Positions 17,612 to 26,032 of a DNA stretch of 64,000 nucleotides are shown here, in pieces. Position numbers and translations under genes: made by a program. The stretch is from CAIMUS01 sp046347625 (GTDB taxonomy: Bacteria > Pseudomonadota > Gammaproteobacteria > Competibacterales > Competibacteraceae): positions 186,001 through 250,000 of the forward strand of contig JAXMFU010000002.1 of assembly GCA_046347625.1 (NCBI GenBank). The letters are read 5' to 3'. The first letter of the stretch is position 1. Each line of letters starts with the position of its first letter. The notes below the pieces were generated by a model, which saw nothing but the letters and a program-made list of their open reading frames with translations, did not search any database and was not told the DNA's origin.

Positions 17612-18512
17612 GCCCGGTCAACTTCACGAATACGTCCTCCAGATTGGCCGGCCGATGCAGATAGGTCAGTTCCGGCTGTCGATTGAGCGCGGCCAGCAGT
17701 GTCCGTTCGTCATTGGCATAGTAGAACATGGTCTCACCCACCCGCTCGCTGCGTTCCACCAGAGGTGCCGCCACCGTCTGATGCCATTCTTCCAGACCGG
17801 GGCCGAAGACTTCCACGACTTGCGGTTCGATATATTTCCGAATCAGTTCCTGCGGCTGGCCGGTGTCCAGAATCTGCCCGCGATCGAGAACCGTAATGCG
17901 ATCGCACAGGCGTTGCGCCTCTTCCATGTAATGGGTCGTCAATACCAGGGTCATCCCACGGCCTCGCAGGGCGCGCAGGCGCTGCCACAGCACCTGCCGC
18001 GCCTGAGGATCGAGTCCGGTGGTCGGTTCGTCCAGAATCAACAACTCCGGCTCGTTGAGCAAGGCGCGGATCAACGACAGGCGCCGTTGCATTCCGCCGG
18101 ACAGGGTGGCAATCGGCGCATTGCGCCGGCCCTCCAGGGCGGCGAAAACCAGCAATTCTTCGAGCCGCTGTTCGAGCGGGGGCCCTTTGAGATCGAAGTA
18201 GCTGGCATAGGTGCGCAGATTCTCCACTACGGTAAAATCAGGGTCCAGGTTATCCTTTTGCGGAACTACGCCGATACGCCGGCGCATGCGGCTCGCCTGT
18301 GCCGGGATCGGATAGCCGAGCACCTGCAACTGTCCCAAAGAAGGTGGAGTAGTGCCGATTACCATTCGCAGCAAGGTGGTTTTGCCGGCACCGTTCGGTC
18401 CCAGCAGGCCCCAGCATTCTCCGGCCTGGACTTCAAGATCGACGGCATCGACGACTGTATGAACCCCATAGCGTTTGGTCAAGCGATTCGCTTTAATGAT
18501 AGTAGCAGGCAT
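17589..18512 (-). CDS. ABC transporter ATP-binding protein (NodI/CcmA-like)
   Basis: This 307-aa single-cassette ATPase has Walker A GPNGAGKTT (38-46), signature LSGGMQRRL, Walker B LLILDEPTTGLDP and the H-loop TTHYMEEAQ. The C-terminal DUF4162-like segment is typical of NodI and drug-exporter ATPases. I chose ATG 18512 (MPATIIKANRLTKRYG) over an upstream frame start at 18587, since the family begins there. It overlaps the permease gene and forms a two-gene export operon. Confidence 0.88.
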   Translation of the reverse strand: MPATIIKANRLTKRYGVHTVVDAVDLEVQAGECWGLLGPNGAGKTTLLRMVIGTTPPSLGQLQVLGYPIPAQASRMRRRIGVVPQKDNLDPDFTVVENLRTYASYFDLKGPPLEQRLEELLVFAALEGRRNAPIATLSGGMQRRLSLIRALLNEPELLILDEPTTGLDPQARQVLWQRLRALRGRGMTLVLTTHYMEEAQRLCDRITVLDRGQILDTGQPQELIRKYIEPQVVEVFGPGLEEWHQTVAAPLVERSERVGETMFYYANDERTLLAALNRQPELTYLHRPANLEDVFVKLTGRELRDEQ

Positions 18513-18856
18513 AAGCGGCAAAGTGATGGTCGAATGGCTGTCCGGGCCGGCGGGACGGTAGCCGACGGGCATCGCCGCCGGTGGCAAAAAATGGTTGGGC
18601 TTCTGTCAATGCATCCTGTCGCTGCTGTGGTAAATTTACACAGCCCTGGAAAGCGGGCGTTCCGGATCGAGCGGAGCGTGACGCGCCGGGCTTCGATGCA
18701 GTCACTAACCACGATGATGAGATTTCGATGACCATGTTGAAGGCCAAGCGCGATAACCTCTGTGCCAACCGATCGGTCGATAACGATGGCTTCATTCAAA
18801 GCCTGGATCGATGGATTGTCCGGCCGATAGCCTCTCCCTTAGACTAGAGCGGCGCC
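18513..18856. other. divergent intergenic region
   Basis: About 340 bases separate the minus-strand ABC exporter from the plus-strand DUF1249 gene. Short frames cross it on both strands but overlap each other and match nothing. It should contain the two divergent promoters; I see no clear one. Confidence 0.4.
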
Positions 18857-19330
18857 ATGATTGTTACTCGCGAAGACGCTGTCCAGGCCGGCTTGCAAGC
18901 CCTGCCGGGCACTTTTGCCGGTTTAATGGATCTGTACGAGCGCAATTATATCGGTATCCGCCGGCTAGTTCCCCTGATGCCGCCCGCAACGACCTGTCAG
19001 GTATCCTCGATACCGGGGGGACTGAGCCTCTATTTGGAAGTGCTGGAGCGGTTCCGTTATACGACCGAACTGATGCTGACCTATCACTTCGTCCGCGGGG
19101 GCGGTGTGGTGGCCGAGCCGGATCTGCGCATTCGGGTGTACCATGATGCCCGGGTGGCCGAAGTCATGTCGGCACAACTGCGCCATCGACCGGAGTTTCA
19201 ACTGAACGAGGACATCCCCCGGCAGACGCAGTTGAGCGCTCGCTGGCATGTCAATCGATTTCTTTACAAATGGTTAAATTATTGCCTGCACCAGGGCCAT
19301 CGCTTTGAAACGGGTTCACAAACCCTATAA
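18857..19330 (+). CDS. DUF1249 family protein (YqiB-like)
   Basis: This 157-aa protein has the DUF1249 pattern: LYERNYIGIRRLVPLM near the N-terminus, a central RFRYTTELMLTYHF and a C-terminal NRFLYKWLNYCLHQGH. Function is unknown; in other gammaproteobacteria it often sits beside nudF and cpdA, which are absent here. Length is normal and ATG at 18857 fits the family start. Confidence 0.88.
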   Translation: MIVTREDAVQAGLQALPGTFAGLMDLYERNYIGIRRLVPLMPPATTCQVSSIPGGLSLYLEVLERFRYTTELMLTYHFVRGGGVVAEPDLRIRVYHDARVAEVMSAQLRHRPEFQLNEDIPRQTQLSARWHVNRFLYKWLNYCLHQGHRFETGSQTL

Positions 19331-19399
19331 ATCAACCTAGAATGTAAAACCTTTGTAACAGGCCGGATTCAATCAGGCGCCGAGTGGTGTAAAAATTTG

Positions 19400-19426
19400 T
19401 TGACTAAAGCGCTCGGTTATTATACT
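19400..19426 (+). promoter_or_regulatory. putative iscR promoter
   Basis: TTGACT (19400-19405) and TATACT (19421-19426) are good -35/-10 boxes, separated by a short 15-base spacer, about 57 bases upstream of iscR. An AAAGGTG ribosome-binding site precedes the ATG at 19483. The short spacer may reflect a regulated promoter, as expected for self-repressed iscR. Confidence 0.5.
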
Positions 19427-19482
19427 TTTTCCTTACTCGAAGTAGGAATTCAAAACCCGTAACTCTTTACAAAGGTGATGCC

Positions 19483-19965
19483 ATGAAACTTTCAACCAAA
19501 GGCCGTTATGCTGTCACCGCGATGATGGATCTGGCGCTTCATGACAGATTTGGACCCGTGACCCTGGCGGAGATTTCCCAGTGCCAGGGTATCTCTCTAT
19601 CTTACCTGGAGCAGCTTTTTGCCAAGCTGCGCAAGAAGGGCTTGGTAGAAGGCGTCCGGGGACCGGGAGGCGGTTATCGCCTGGCCCGTGCCGCGGCGGA
19701 TGTGACAGTCGCCGATATCGTCAGCGCGGTGGATGAAAAAGTAGATGCCACCCGTTGCTCCGGGCGCCGCAACTGCCAGGAAGGGAAGCGCTGTCTGACC
19801 CATGAATTGTGGAGCGATCTCAGCAGGCAGATTTTTACTTTCCTGTCCGGGATTACGCTGGCGCAATTCGTGGAGCGTCCCTCGGTGCGGGACCTGGTCG
19901 CACAGCAGTACCATAATCATGTTGTACACCGGCGCCAAGCGGCCGAGAGAAAATCGGCTGCCTAG
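19483..19965 (+). CDS. iscR: Rrf2-family iron-sulfur cluster regulator IscR
   Basis: This 160-aa protein starts MKLSTKGRYAVTAMMDLALH and has cysteines C92, C98 and C104 plus H107, the [2Fe-2S] ligands of E. coli IscR at the same positions. The winged-helix recognition region ISLSYLEQLFAKLRKKGLV is intact. IscR senses Fe-S cluster status and controls isc/suf genes. No iscS, iscU or other isc gene follows; the downstream neighbour is a convergent alpha/beta hydrolase. Confidence 0.93.
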   Translation: MKLSTKGRYAVTAMMDLALHDRFGPVTLAEISQCQGISLSYLEQLFAKLRKKGLVEGVRGPGGGYRLARAAADVTVADIVSAVDEKVDATRCSGRRNCQEGKRCLTHELWSDLSRQIFTFLSGITLAQFVERPSVRDLVAQQYHNHVVHRRQAAERKSAA

Positions 19966-19978
19966 CTGCCATGGATAT

Positions 19979-19998
19979 CCAGGAGCAGCGGCTCCTGG
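19979..19998 (+). terminator. hairpin after iscR
   Basis: CCAGGAGC-AGCG-GCTCCTGG is a perfect 8-bp stem with a 4-base loop, 14 bases after the iscR stop. No T-run follows, so it is a weak terminator candidate. Confidence 0.4.
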
Positions 19999-20148
19999 CC
20001 GCCGTCATTCATAACCCCTTGCCCGGCTGCACCGGCCACCCCAGATATCGAAGGACCCGTATCTGCCTGGGTAGCCTGTGCCGCCACCCCTGATTTTTTC
20101 TATTGCACCTAAGCCGGTTGGCCGCCCCTACCCGGCATCCGGTGCATA

Positions 20149-20946
20149 TTATTTGAATTTATCGGTAAAATTCTTGATGGCTCCCAGATACTCCCACAGC
20201 GCCAGCGAAAAAATATTATTGTGGTTGGCATGGGGAATTTTCAGCAGCCGTTTGTCCGCCGCCGGGCTGGTGTCATAGAGCGCCTGGCCATCGGAAAAGG
20301 GAATGATATGGTCGAATTCGGCATGAATCACCAGGGTAGGCTTGGCAAAGGTCTTGATCTTTTCCAGATTCTGGATGCCCTGGCTTTCCTTGAATCCTAA
20401 GCGCTCGGTATCGACACCGATCAGGCGCAGCAAGGGACCGGTATGGGCAAAGCCGCTTTCGATGATCAGTCCTGCAATCTGTTCGGGATACTGACTGGCA
20501 AGTTCCAATGCCGACGCGCTTCCCAGGGAGCGGCCCATGACAATCAGGGCACCGCGGTGCTGATGGTCCCGCAACCATTGGGTGACAAAACGGAAAATGA
20601 CATGGGAATCGGCCATCATGGCCGAGGTGGTCGGGTTGCCGGTAGAGTCGCCGTAACCGCGATAATCGACCGCCAACAGGTTGATGCCGAGTTGATTGTA
20701 GAGCGGACCCAGATCGTTGTAATCATCGACGATTTCACCGTTGCCATGAAAAAACAGGAGATTGACGGCGTTCTGGTTGGCGATGTGAAAGCGTCCACCG
20801 ATAGCGACATCCGCCGCGACCGGAATCGAGATTTTCAGGGCGGATGAACCGGGCGCCAGATCATAGCTCGGGCGGGGATGGAACAGGAAAGCCAGGACAT
20901 AAGGATTATCCAGCAAGGTATAGTCGGCGGTCGGAATGACAGGCAT
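20149..20946 (-). CDS. alpha/beta hydrolase
   Basis: This 265-aa hydrolase has the oxyanion-side motif LLFFHGNGEIV, the nucleophile elbow GRSLGSASA (catalytic Ser), an acid region VIHAEFDHIIPF and a likely catalytic His in PHANHNN. The pattern resembles the BEM46/FrsA-type serine hydrolases; the substrate is unknown. ATG 20946 follows a GGAGAGAG ribosome site, so I prefer it to the frame start at 20985. No signal peptide is seen. Confidence 0.85.
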   Translation of the reverse strand: MPVIPTADYTLLDNPYVLAFLFHPRPSYDLAPGSSALKISIPVAADVAIGGRFHIANQNAVNLLFFHGNGEIVDDYNDLGPLYNQLGINLLAVDYRGYGDSTGNPTTSAMMADSHVIFRFVTQWLRDHQHRGALIVMGRSLGSASALELASQYPEQIAGLIIESGFAHTGPLLRLIGVDTERLGFKESQGIQNLEKIKTFAKPTLVIHAEFDHIIPFSDGQALYDTSPAADKRLLKIPHANHNNIFSLALWEYLGAIKNFTDKFK

Positions 20947-21088
20947 GAGGCTCTCTCCAGCAATGGTCGGGGAAGCGGTAACCAATAACCGGAGTCAATT
21001 TAGCAAAAAATCGGGACCACCGCCGCTGGATGGAGTACGATAATTCGGCCACTGGCTGCTTTACCGCGTTTGCAATCGAGACAGAATC

Positions 21089-21817
21089 ATGAATCCGAGT
21101 ACCGACATCACGCGCTTTCTGGATGCCCTTTCCAAGTCCGGACAGGTCCAAACCCTGCCTCAGGGGGGTCCGCGGGGAACCATACCGTTTATCACCATTT
21201 CCCGGCAGGCGGGCGCCGGTGGTCACTCGCTCGCCGAAGCCCTGCTCAGACTGATGGAACGGCAGGAAGATAAGGCCCTGTTCCAAGGCTGGCAGATTCT
21301 CGATCAACAGTTATGCGAAATTCTGCTACAGGACAGCCTGCTGGATGTCTCCATGCAATCCCTGCTGTCGGAAGAATATCGCTCCCAGGTTCGGGAATTC
21401 GTGCGCAGCCTGCTCGGTCAGCAGGACCAGCATGTGGCCATTCGTAAGATGTTCGAGGTGATCCGCTCTCTGGCGGCGATCGGCAAGGTCATTATCGTGG
21501 GCCGGGCGGGGTCGCATGTCACCAAGCGCCTGGAACTGGGAGTACACGTCCGGCTGGTGGCGCCCGAACCCCTGCGGATTCGGCGTATGATTCGGCTGTT
21601 GAATAAGGACGAGGAGGAAAGCCGGAAGGCCGTGCGTAAGCAGGATCATGATCGGGCCCGGCTCTTGAAGAGCTATTTCCAGGTCGATATCGACGATCCG
21701 CTGCAATATGATGTGGTCTGGAATACCGGCGCCGTATCGTTCGACGTAATCGCCGAGTCCATCATCGGCCTGATCAAGCAGCGGGTGTTGGATTGGCGGC
21801 TGGCGGCCGGCCTCTGA
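21089..21817 (+). CDS. cytidylate kinase-like family protein
   Basis: This 242-aa protein has a P-loop-like segment TISRQAGAGGHSLAEAL (about residues 36-52) and a later IVGRAGSHVTK, characteristic of the cytidylate kinase-like family PF13189. The LID-type region RIRRMIRLLNKDEEESRK is present. It is probably a nucleoside- or small-molecule kinase of unknown substrate. It is divergent from the hydrolase gene and followed by heptamer repeats. Confidence 0.82.
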   Translation: MNPSTDITRFLDALSKSGQVQTLPQGGPRGTIPFITISRQAGAGGHSLAEALLRLMERQEDKALFQGWQILDQQLCEILLQDSLLDVSMQSLLSEEYRSQVREFVRSLLGQQDQHVAIRKMFEVIRSLAAIGKVIIVGRAGSHVTKRLELGVHVRLVAPEPLRIRRMIRLLNKDEEESRKAVRKQDHDRARLLKSYFQVDIDDPLQYDVVWNTGAVSFDVIAESIIGLIKQRVLDWRLAAGL

Positions 21818-21826
21818 AAAGAAGGC

Positions 21827-22002
21827 TAAAGGCTAAAGGTTAAAGGTCTCGCCACCTTTCGTAGATACCATGAGGACGCAATAGCGGAGCGTATTGCGCC
21901 GTTATGCTTCCTTCCATACGGCGCATTACGTTCCGCTCCGCTCCACGTATGCGCCCTACGGTCTGTGTTTCCAAGGTTGGAAGCAACCTAAAGGCTAAAG
22001 GA
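21827..22002. repeat. CTAAAGG heptamer repeats flanking a palindromic stretch
   Basis: Three CTAAAGG-type units (21827-21847) and two more (21989-22002) flank a GC-rich segment with self-complementary parts (GCGGAGCGTATTGCGCC ... GGCGCATTACG). The heptamer is the reverse complement of the TTTAGCC arrays at 49415-49474 and 59121-59188. Confidence 0.6.
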
Positions 22003-22015
22003 TTTCTACAACTGC

Positions 22016-23200
22016 TCACTGGGGTTGCAGGGTGACGGTCAGGACCAGATCCTGCCGACTCTGCTGCTGATCCCGGCGGACCGCAACGCTGACCCTCTCG
22101 CCGGGGTTTTTATCCAGCAAGGCCAGCGAGACGTCTTGCATGGAGTCCACCGCCTGCCCGGCAACTCCGAGCAGGCGATCGTCGGCCTGAATCCCGGCCT
22201 GCTGCGCGCCGCTGTGCGGTGCCACTTGGGCGACTCTTAACCCGGGACCTTCGGCCTTGCTGTCGAGGATGACCCCCAGACGGCCGGCGGCCGGCAGCGC
22301 CACCGGGTCGGATAGCGTGACATAATCGGCTCCCGCCGCCGGGTCGGTGCTCGCCGCGTCTTGCAGGATGATCGCCATGGGCACGGGCAGGCGCCGCCGG
22401 ACACGGTTGGGAATGCCGGAGCCATAAACCAGATGGCCATTGCCGGCCAGCACGATCAGGCGCTGCTCGGGATGGGCTTGAAGATAGCGGGCGGCCTGTT
22501 CCGCCATACCCTCATCCCAGAGTAACTGGACTTCCAGAAAGCGTTGGAAGTCGCTGTCGGTCATTCCCTGATGTTGTTCGAATACGCGCCGCAAGCGGTC
22601 TCGATAGGCTCGATCGGAGGTATCGATCTGGGGAATCCGGGTACGCTCGGCCACACTCAGGCTGCCGAGACCTCCCTGGCTGACCTGACGTATGGTTTCG
22701 GTCGGTACATTGAGCGCCAACAGTGGAATGCTTTGTTCCCTGGCATACTGCAGAAGCGGGCGGTAAAGGCGGTAATCGAAACCCCAACGTTCGAAGTACC
22801 TGGACTTTTCCAGCAGTTCCCGTTCATCGCTCCGACCGGCGATATAGGCATCCAGATAGGGTTGTGCCGGCTGCTGGAACATTTCCAGACCGAGGGTCAG
22901 TCTGGGATCGCTCTCGTACAGGCGCCGAATCAGAGCTAACTGATTGAGATGATGATCGTAGCGGTCATGGTTCTCGCCGATAAAGATAAGGCGCCGCGCC
23001 GATAGCTCCGACAGCACGGTCTCTAAATCCGTCTGCCGCTCACCGGCCAGAAAACGGAGCGTTCCCGGTTCCGCCGGTGGGTTGATTTGGGTCTGCGGCG
23101 GTTGCGTGGCGGCTTGCTTGGCTTTATCCTCGGTTTGAGGCGAGCAGGCGCTTGACCCCAGTATTAACATGCCTAGCAGACAGGAAAGAGTGAGCCGCAT
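22016..23200 (-). CDS. ChaN-like lipoprotein with C-terminal PDZ domain
   Basis: This 394-aa protein has a lipoprotein signal (LILGSSAC, C19 as the acylated Cys). A ChaN/Tiki-type domain follows (about 55-290) with IFIGENHDRYDHHLNQL and LIVLAGNGHLVYGSGIP; in Campylobacter ChaN binds haem. The tail (about 300-394) is PDZ-like: LGVILDSKAEGPGLRV, APHSGAQQAGIQADDRLLGV. It should sit on the periplasmic face of a membrane. A role in iron/haem handling or proteolysis is inferred from domain relatives only. Confidence 0.85.
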   Translation of the reverse strand: MRLTLSCLLGMLILGSSACSPQTEDKAKQAATQPPQTQINPPAEPGTLRFLAGERQTDLETVLSELSARRLIFIGENHDRYDHHLNQLALIRRLYESDPRLTLGLEMFQQPAQPYLDAYIAGRSDERELLEKSRYFERWGFDYRLYRPLLQYAREQSIPLLALNVPTETIRQVSQGGLGSLSVAERTRIPQIDTSDRAYRDRLRRVFEQHQGMTDSDFQRFLEVQLLWDEGMAEQAARYLQAHPEQRLIVLAGNGHLVYGSGIPNRVRRRLPVPMAIILQDAASTDPAAGADYVTLSDPVALPAAGRLGVILDSKAEGPGLRVAQVAPHSGAQQAGIQADDRLLGVAGQAVDSMQDVSLALLDKNPGERVSVAVRRDQQQSRQDLVLTVTLQPQ

Positions 23201-23340
23201 CGAAAATCCTCGGTCGATTGTGAAGGTCCCTTTTTAAAGACCGCTGGTAAACCGGCAAGTTTGCCTGTGAGCAGGCCCAAATTCACGAGCAAGCTCGCTC
23301 CTACAGGTGAAATTATTTTCGACTCAAGGACTTGATAACC

Positions 23341-23973
23341 ATGCTGGATTATGCCATTCACGCCTTCGCCACCTTGTTTGTCGCCATCGGACCGATCGAT
23401 CTGGCCTCTCTTTTTATCGCTCTAAGCGCCAAGGCCGATGCATCGTCCCGGCAACGGATGGCGCTGCGCGGTGTTCTGATCAGCACGATCGTATTGCTCA
23501 TATTTGCACTGGGTGGCGCCTATCTGTTGAAGATTCTGGGCATTGGCATGCCGGCATTTCGCCTGGCCGGCGGCATTCTGCTGCTGCTGCTTGCTATCGA
23601 AATGGTATTCGCCCGGCATAGCGGCCTCAGCGGTTTGACTTCGACGGAAGATCAGGAAGCCCATCGCAAACATGATGTGTCGGTCTTTCCGCTGGCGGTG
23701 CCGTTGATCGCCGGACCGGGCGCAATTACCTCGGTTATCCTGCTGATGGGCGAGGTCAGCGGTAACTTGCCCGGTCAGTTGATAGGACTCGCCATGCTGA
23801 CCCTGGTATTGCTATTGACCCTGGCATCCCTGCTGGCGGCGTCTCGAATCGTCAAGTGGTTCGGTATTACCGGAGTGAATGTCATCACCCGGGTATCGGG
23901 CATCGTGCTGGCGGCACTGGCCGCTCAGTATGTGCTGGATGGCATCCAGGAAAGCGGCCTGTCGAATCGGTGA
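23341..23973 (+). CDS. MarC family integral membrane protein
   Basis: This protein of about 210 aa has six hydrophobic segments and the MarC/UPF0056 signature FVAIGPIDLASLFIAL near the start, VPLIAGPGAIT in the middle, and a C-terminal ITRVSGIVLAALAAQYVLDGI. Function is unknown for the family. I chose ATG 23341, 11 bases after AAGGA; a TTG lies in frame at 23332. Confidence 0.88.
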   Translation: MLDYAIHAFATLFVAIGPIDLASLFIALSAKADASSRQRMALRGVLISTIVLLIFALGGAYLLKILGIGMPAFRLAGGILLLLLAIEMVFARHSGLSGLTSTEDQEAHRKHDVSVFPLAVPLIAGPGAITSVILLMGEVSGNLPGQLIGLAMLTLVLLLTLASLLAASRIVKWFGITGVNVITRVSGIVLAALAAQYVLDGIQESGLSNR

Positions 23974-23996
23974 AAGGACCTGTTATCGACGGGTCT

Positions 23997-24566
23997 TTAT
24001 TGGGATTCAGGCTGGACATATTTTTCCGGATCGAAATGAAACTTGATTCGTGGCGGCTTGCCCGGTTCGCCGGGAACCACGGACACTTCCGGCTCCTGGT
24101 CGCCCGCTTGTTCCTGTTCGTCGGGCTGTCCACCGGTGGCCGGCGGGGGAGGGGTAGAGCTTGCTTCCGTCGGTGCGGCGGCCGGCGGAGGGGTTCCGAT
24201 AATCGTCAGCTTGATCACATCGGGAATGACGAACACCTTATCCAAAGCTACCGGAGTCTGCTCACCGCGCCGGCCCAGGACCACATAGGCGACTCCTTTA
24301 TGTTGGCGCAGGAGCTCCACGATTTGATTGAGGGAGATCAGCCTTGGCCGGCCTGCGGACTGGGACACCAGGTTGCCGCTACTGTCCACGGTTTGCAGCA
24401 GTATTCCCAGCTCCTTGCCCAGTGCGACAGTGGTTTCCGGCGCCAGTCCCTGGCTCAGGTCGATTTCAAAAGCCGCTTTGGACTGTTTTTCCTGGGCGAG
24501 GACCGGGCTGGGCGATAGCAGGATAATAGCCAGCACCGGTAATAAATAGCGGATGGGACTAAGCAT
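23997..24566 (-). CDS. secreted protein of unknown function, proline-rich
   Basis: This 189-aa protein has a clear signal peptide (YLLPVLAIILLSPSPVLA, cleavage near residue 24). A globular part of about 90 residues follows (GLAPETTVALGKELGILLQT), then a Pro/Ala/Glu-rich linker from about 125 and a short basic tail. I do not recognise a family; the globular part resembles ExbD/TolR-like periplasmic folds only vaguely. AGGAG six bases before the ATG supports the start. It converges with marC. Confidence 0.6.
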   Translation of the reverse strand: MLSPIRYLLPVLAIILLSPSPVLAQEKQSKAAFEIDLSQGLAPETTVALGKELGILLQTVDSSGNLVSQSAGRPRLISLNQIVELLRQHKGVAYVVLGRRGEQTPVALDKVFVIPDVIKLTIIGTPPPAAAPTEASSTPPPPATGGQPDEQEQAGDQEPEVSVVPGEPGKPPRIKFHFDPEKYVQPESQ

Positions 24567-24603
24567 GATATACTCCTGAAAGACAGATTACGTGAAACTT
24601 CTT

Positions 24604-24725
24604 GTAGGTCGGGTTAGACGCGCCCGCTACCGACCTGGCCACTGGCAGAGACGTCCCGGGCGCGTCGTAACCCGACAGGGGGCCGAGTTTCATCGCCGGG
24701 GGTGCTCTTTTCGCCGAGCATGACC
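24604..24725. repeat. GGGTTAGACGCGC palindromic repeat, copy 4, with extended flank
   Basis: The hairpin core is 24604-24676. The adjoining 24677-24725 matches the flank of the copy at 16559-16608 (GGGGCCGAGTTTCATCGCC, then GAGCATGACC). It lies between the secreted protein gene and the PqqD gene. Confidence 0.75.
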
Positions 24726-24728
24726 CGT

Positions 24729-25028
24729 TTAGGATGTCCCCGGTATCGCATCGACTAAGCGCTCCTCGAGCAGTTCCCGGGCCAGGTCGAGCACCGATTG
24801 CCGAGCCTTTTCGTCGTCAACTTCATATTCTGCGGCCAGGCGCTCGACCACAGCAGCAAGGGATAGCCGCTCTTCCAGCCGCCGCCAGATGTACAGACCG
24901 GTGTTGTTAAGGCTGAAGTACTGTTGGGTACCCAGGTGCAGCAACACGGCTTCCTTGCCCTGTGCTCCACTCAGTTCGGTAGTGATAACGTCGGGATGAA
25001 TTTGGAAACTCGTATTCAGAGCCAACAT
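24729..25028 (-). CDS. PqqD-family peptide chaperone (RiPP recognition element)
   Basis: This 99-aa protein has the PqqD fold pattern: GKEAVLLHLGTQQYFSLNNT, GLYIWRRLEE, then a helical C-terminus ending LLEERLVDA. PqqD-like RRE proteins bind the leader of a precursor peptide and hand it to a modifying enzyme. It is encoded 6 bases after a radical SAM gene with its ribosome site (GAGGA) inside that gene's end, so the two are coupled. Pyrroloquinoline quinone genes are not present, so the client is another peptide. Confidence 0.85.
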   Translation of the reverse strand: MLALNTSFQIHPDVITTELSGAQGKEAVLLHLGTQQYFSLNNTGLYIWRRLEERLSLAAVVERLAAEYEVDDEKARQSVLDLARELLEERLVDAIPGTS

Positions 25029-25034
25029 GATTTT

Positions 25035-26027
25035 TTATTCCTCGTTCAGGGCAGCATACCAGGGATGGTCAGGGTGCCGTCGCAACCAGTTAACTTTATG
25101 GAAGTATCGAGTGCAATACCAGCAGGGAAAATCATCGTTATTGCGCCGGCGGCCTTCCGCTTGCTGGTGAAGTTTTTGGGCGCGTAACTGTTGCCGGATA
25201 CACTGGAGCCGTGCCAGCGCGTCTCCCAATGACAACGTCCACAGGTTACCGGCAATCTCTTCCATCGTACCCGTTCCCAGGCCGGAAAGTTGACAGCATA
25301 ATCCCAGATTGCCTCGCCAATCCAGGTTGAATTCCTCGTTCTGGAGGGGAGCGCAAGGGAACAGGTCCGGTGTGGGACTTACAGCGGAGAGCGCAACCGG
25401 GAAATCGTAGGCCGCCTGCAGTTCACGCAGATAGCGATCGACCGCCCGGATTTCGGTGGGACTCAGCACCAAGTCTGTCGCCATGGTCAGCGGTGTATTC
25501 ATCAGATGGCCGAAGCGCACGCCGCGACTGCCCAGTTTGGCGGCCAGTTCTACGACGGCGCCCGCTTCGCGCCAGTTCCGCCGGGTCAGCGACATGTTAA
25601 AGGTGAAGGGAAGCTCCCGCCACATACAGGCGCCGGCGGCCTGCATCACCCGGCGGAAGGAGCCGCCCCCGCGTTGGGCGTCATGGCTGGCTTCCCGTGC
25701 CCCGTCCAGGCTGAAGGTGATGACGCTGAGCCGATCCCGATACGGCAGCAGTTGCTCCAGCCGTTGCGCCACGACCCAGCCGTTGCTCACCAGTCCGAAA
25801 CGGTAGCCTGCCGTCACGGTGTGTTGCAGAATATCGGGAAAGCGGTGATGCAGGGTAGGTTCGCCGCCGGTAAAAGACAAATGGTCGATACCCTGCACCT
25901 GGGCCTGGTCGAGTACCCGGTCGAACAGTGCCAGATCGAGTTCGCCCCGGCCACCGTGACGACCGGAGGGGCAATGTCGACAGCTTAAATTGCAGCGGTC
26001 GGTCAGTTCGACGATCAGGCTGCTCAT
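25035..26027 (-). CDS. radical SAM peptide-modifying protein with C-terminal Cys cluster
   Basis: This 330-aa protein has the radical SAM signature CNLSCRHC (C12, C16, C19), FTGGEPTLH and a SAM-binding SFSLDGA-like strand (ITFSLDGAREASHD). Near the C-terminus several cysteines (LFPCAPL, LGLCCQLSG, FPCWYCTRY) suggest a SPASM/twitch auxiliary cluster. Such enzymes modify ribosomal peptides. It sits between a PqqD-like protein and an HPr-kinase-like protein with gaps of 5-6 bases, a tight three-gene operon. Confidence 0.85.
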   Translation of the reverse strand: MSSLIVELTDRCNLSCRHCPSGRHGGRGELDLALFDRVLDQAQVQGIDHLSFTGGEPTLHHRFPDILQHTVTAGYRFGLVSNGWVVAQRLEQLLPYRDRLSVITFSLDGAREASHDAQRGGGSFRRVMQAAGACMWRELPFTFNMSLTRRNWREAGAVVELAAKLGSRGVRFGHLMNTPLTMATDLVLSPTEIRAVDRYLRELQAAYDFPVALSAVSPTPDLFPCAPLQNEEFNLDWRGNLGLCCQLSGLGTGTMEEIAGNLWTLSLGDALARLQCIRQQLRAQKLHQQAEGRRRNNDDFPCWYCTRYFHKVNWLRRHPDHPWYAALNEE

Positions 26028-26032
26028 GGTTA

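Noticed and set aside
18513..18856. A small gene (nudF-like remnant) before DUF1249
   Set aside because: Frames on both strands overlap and no Nudix box or other motif was seen.
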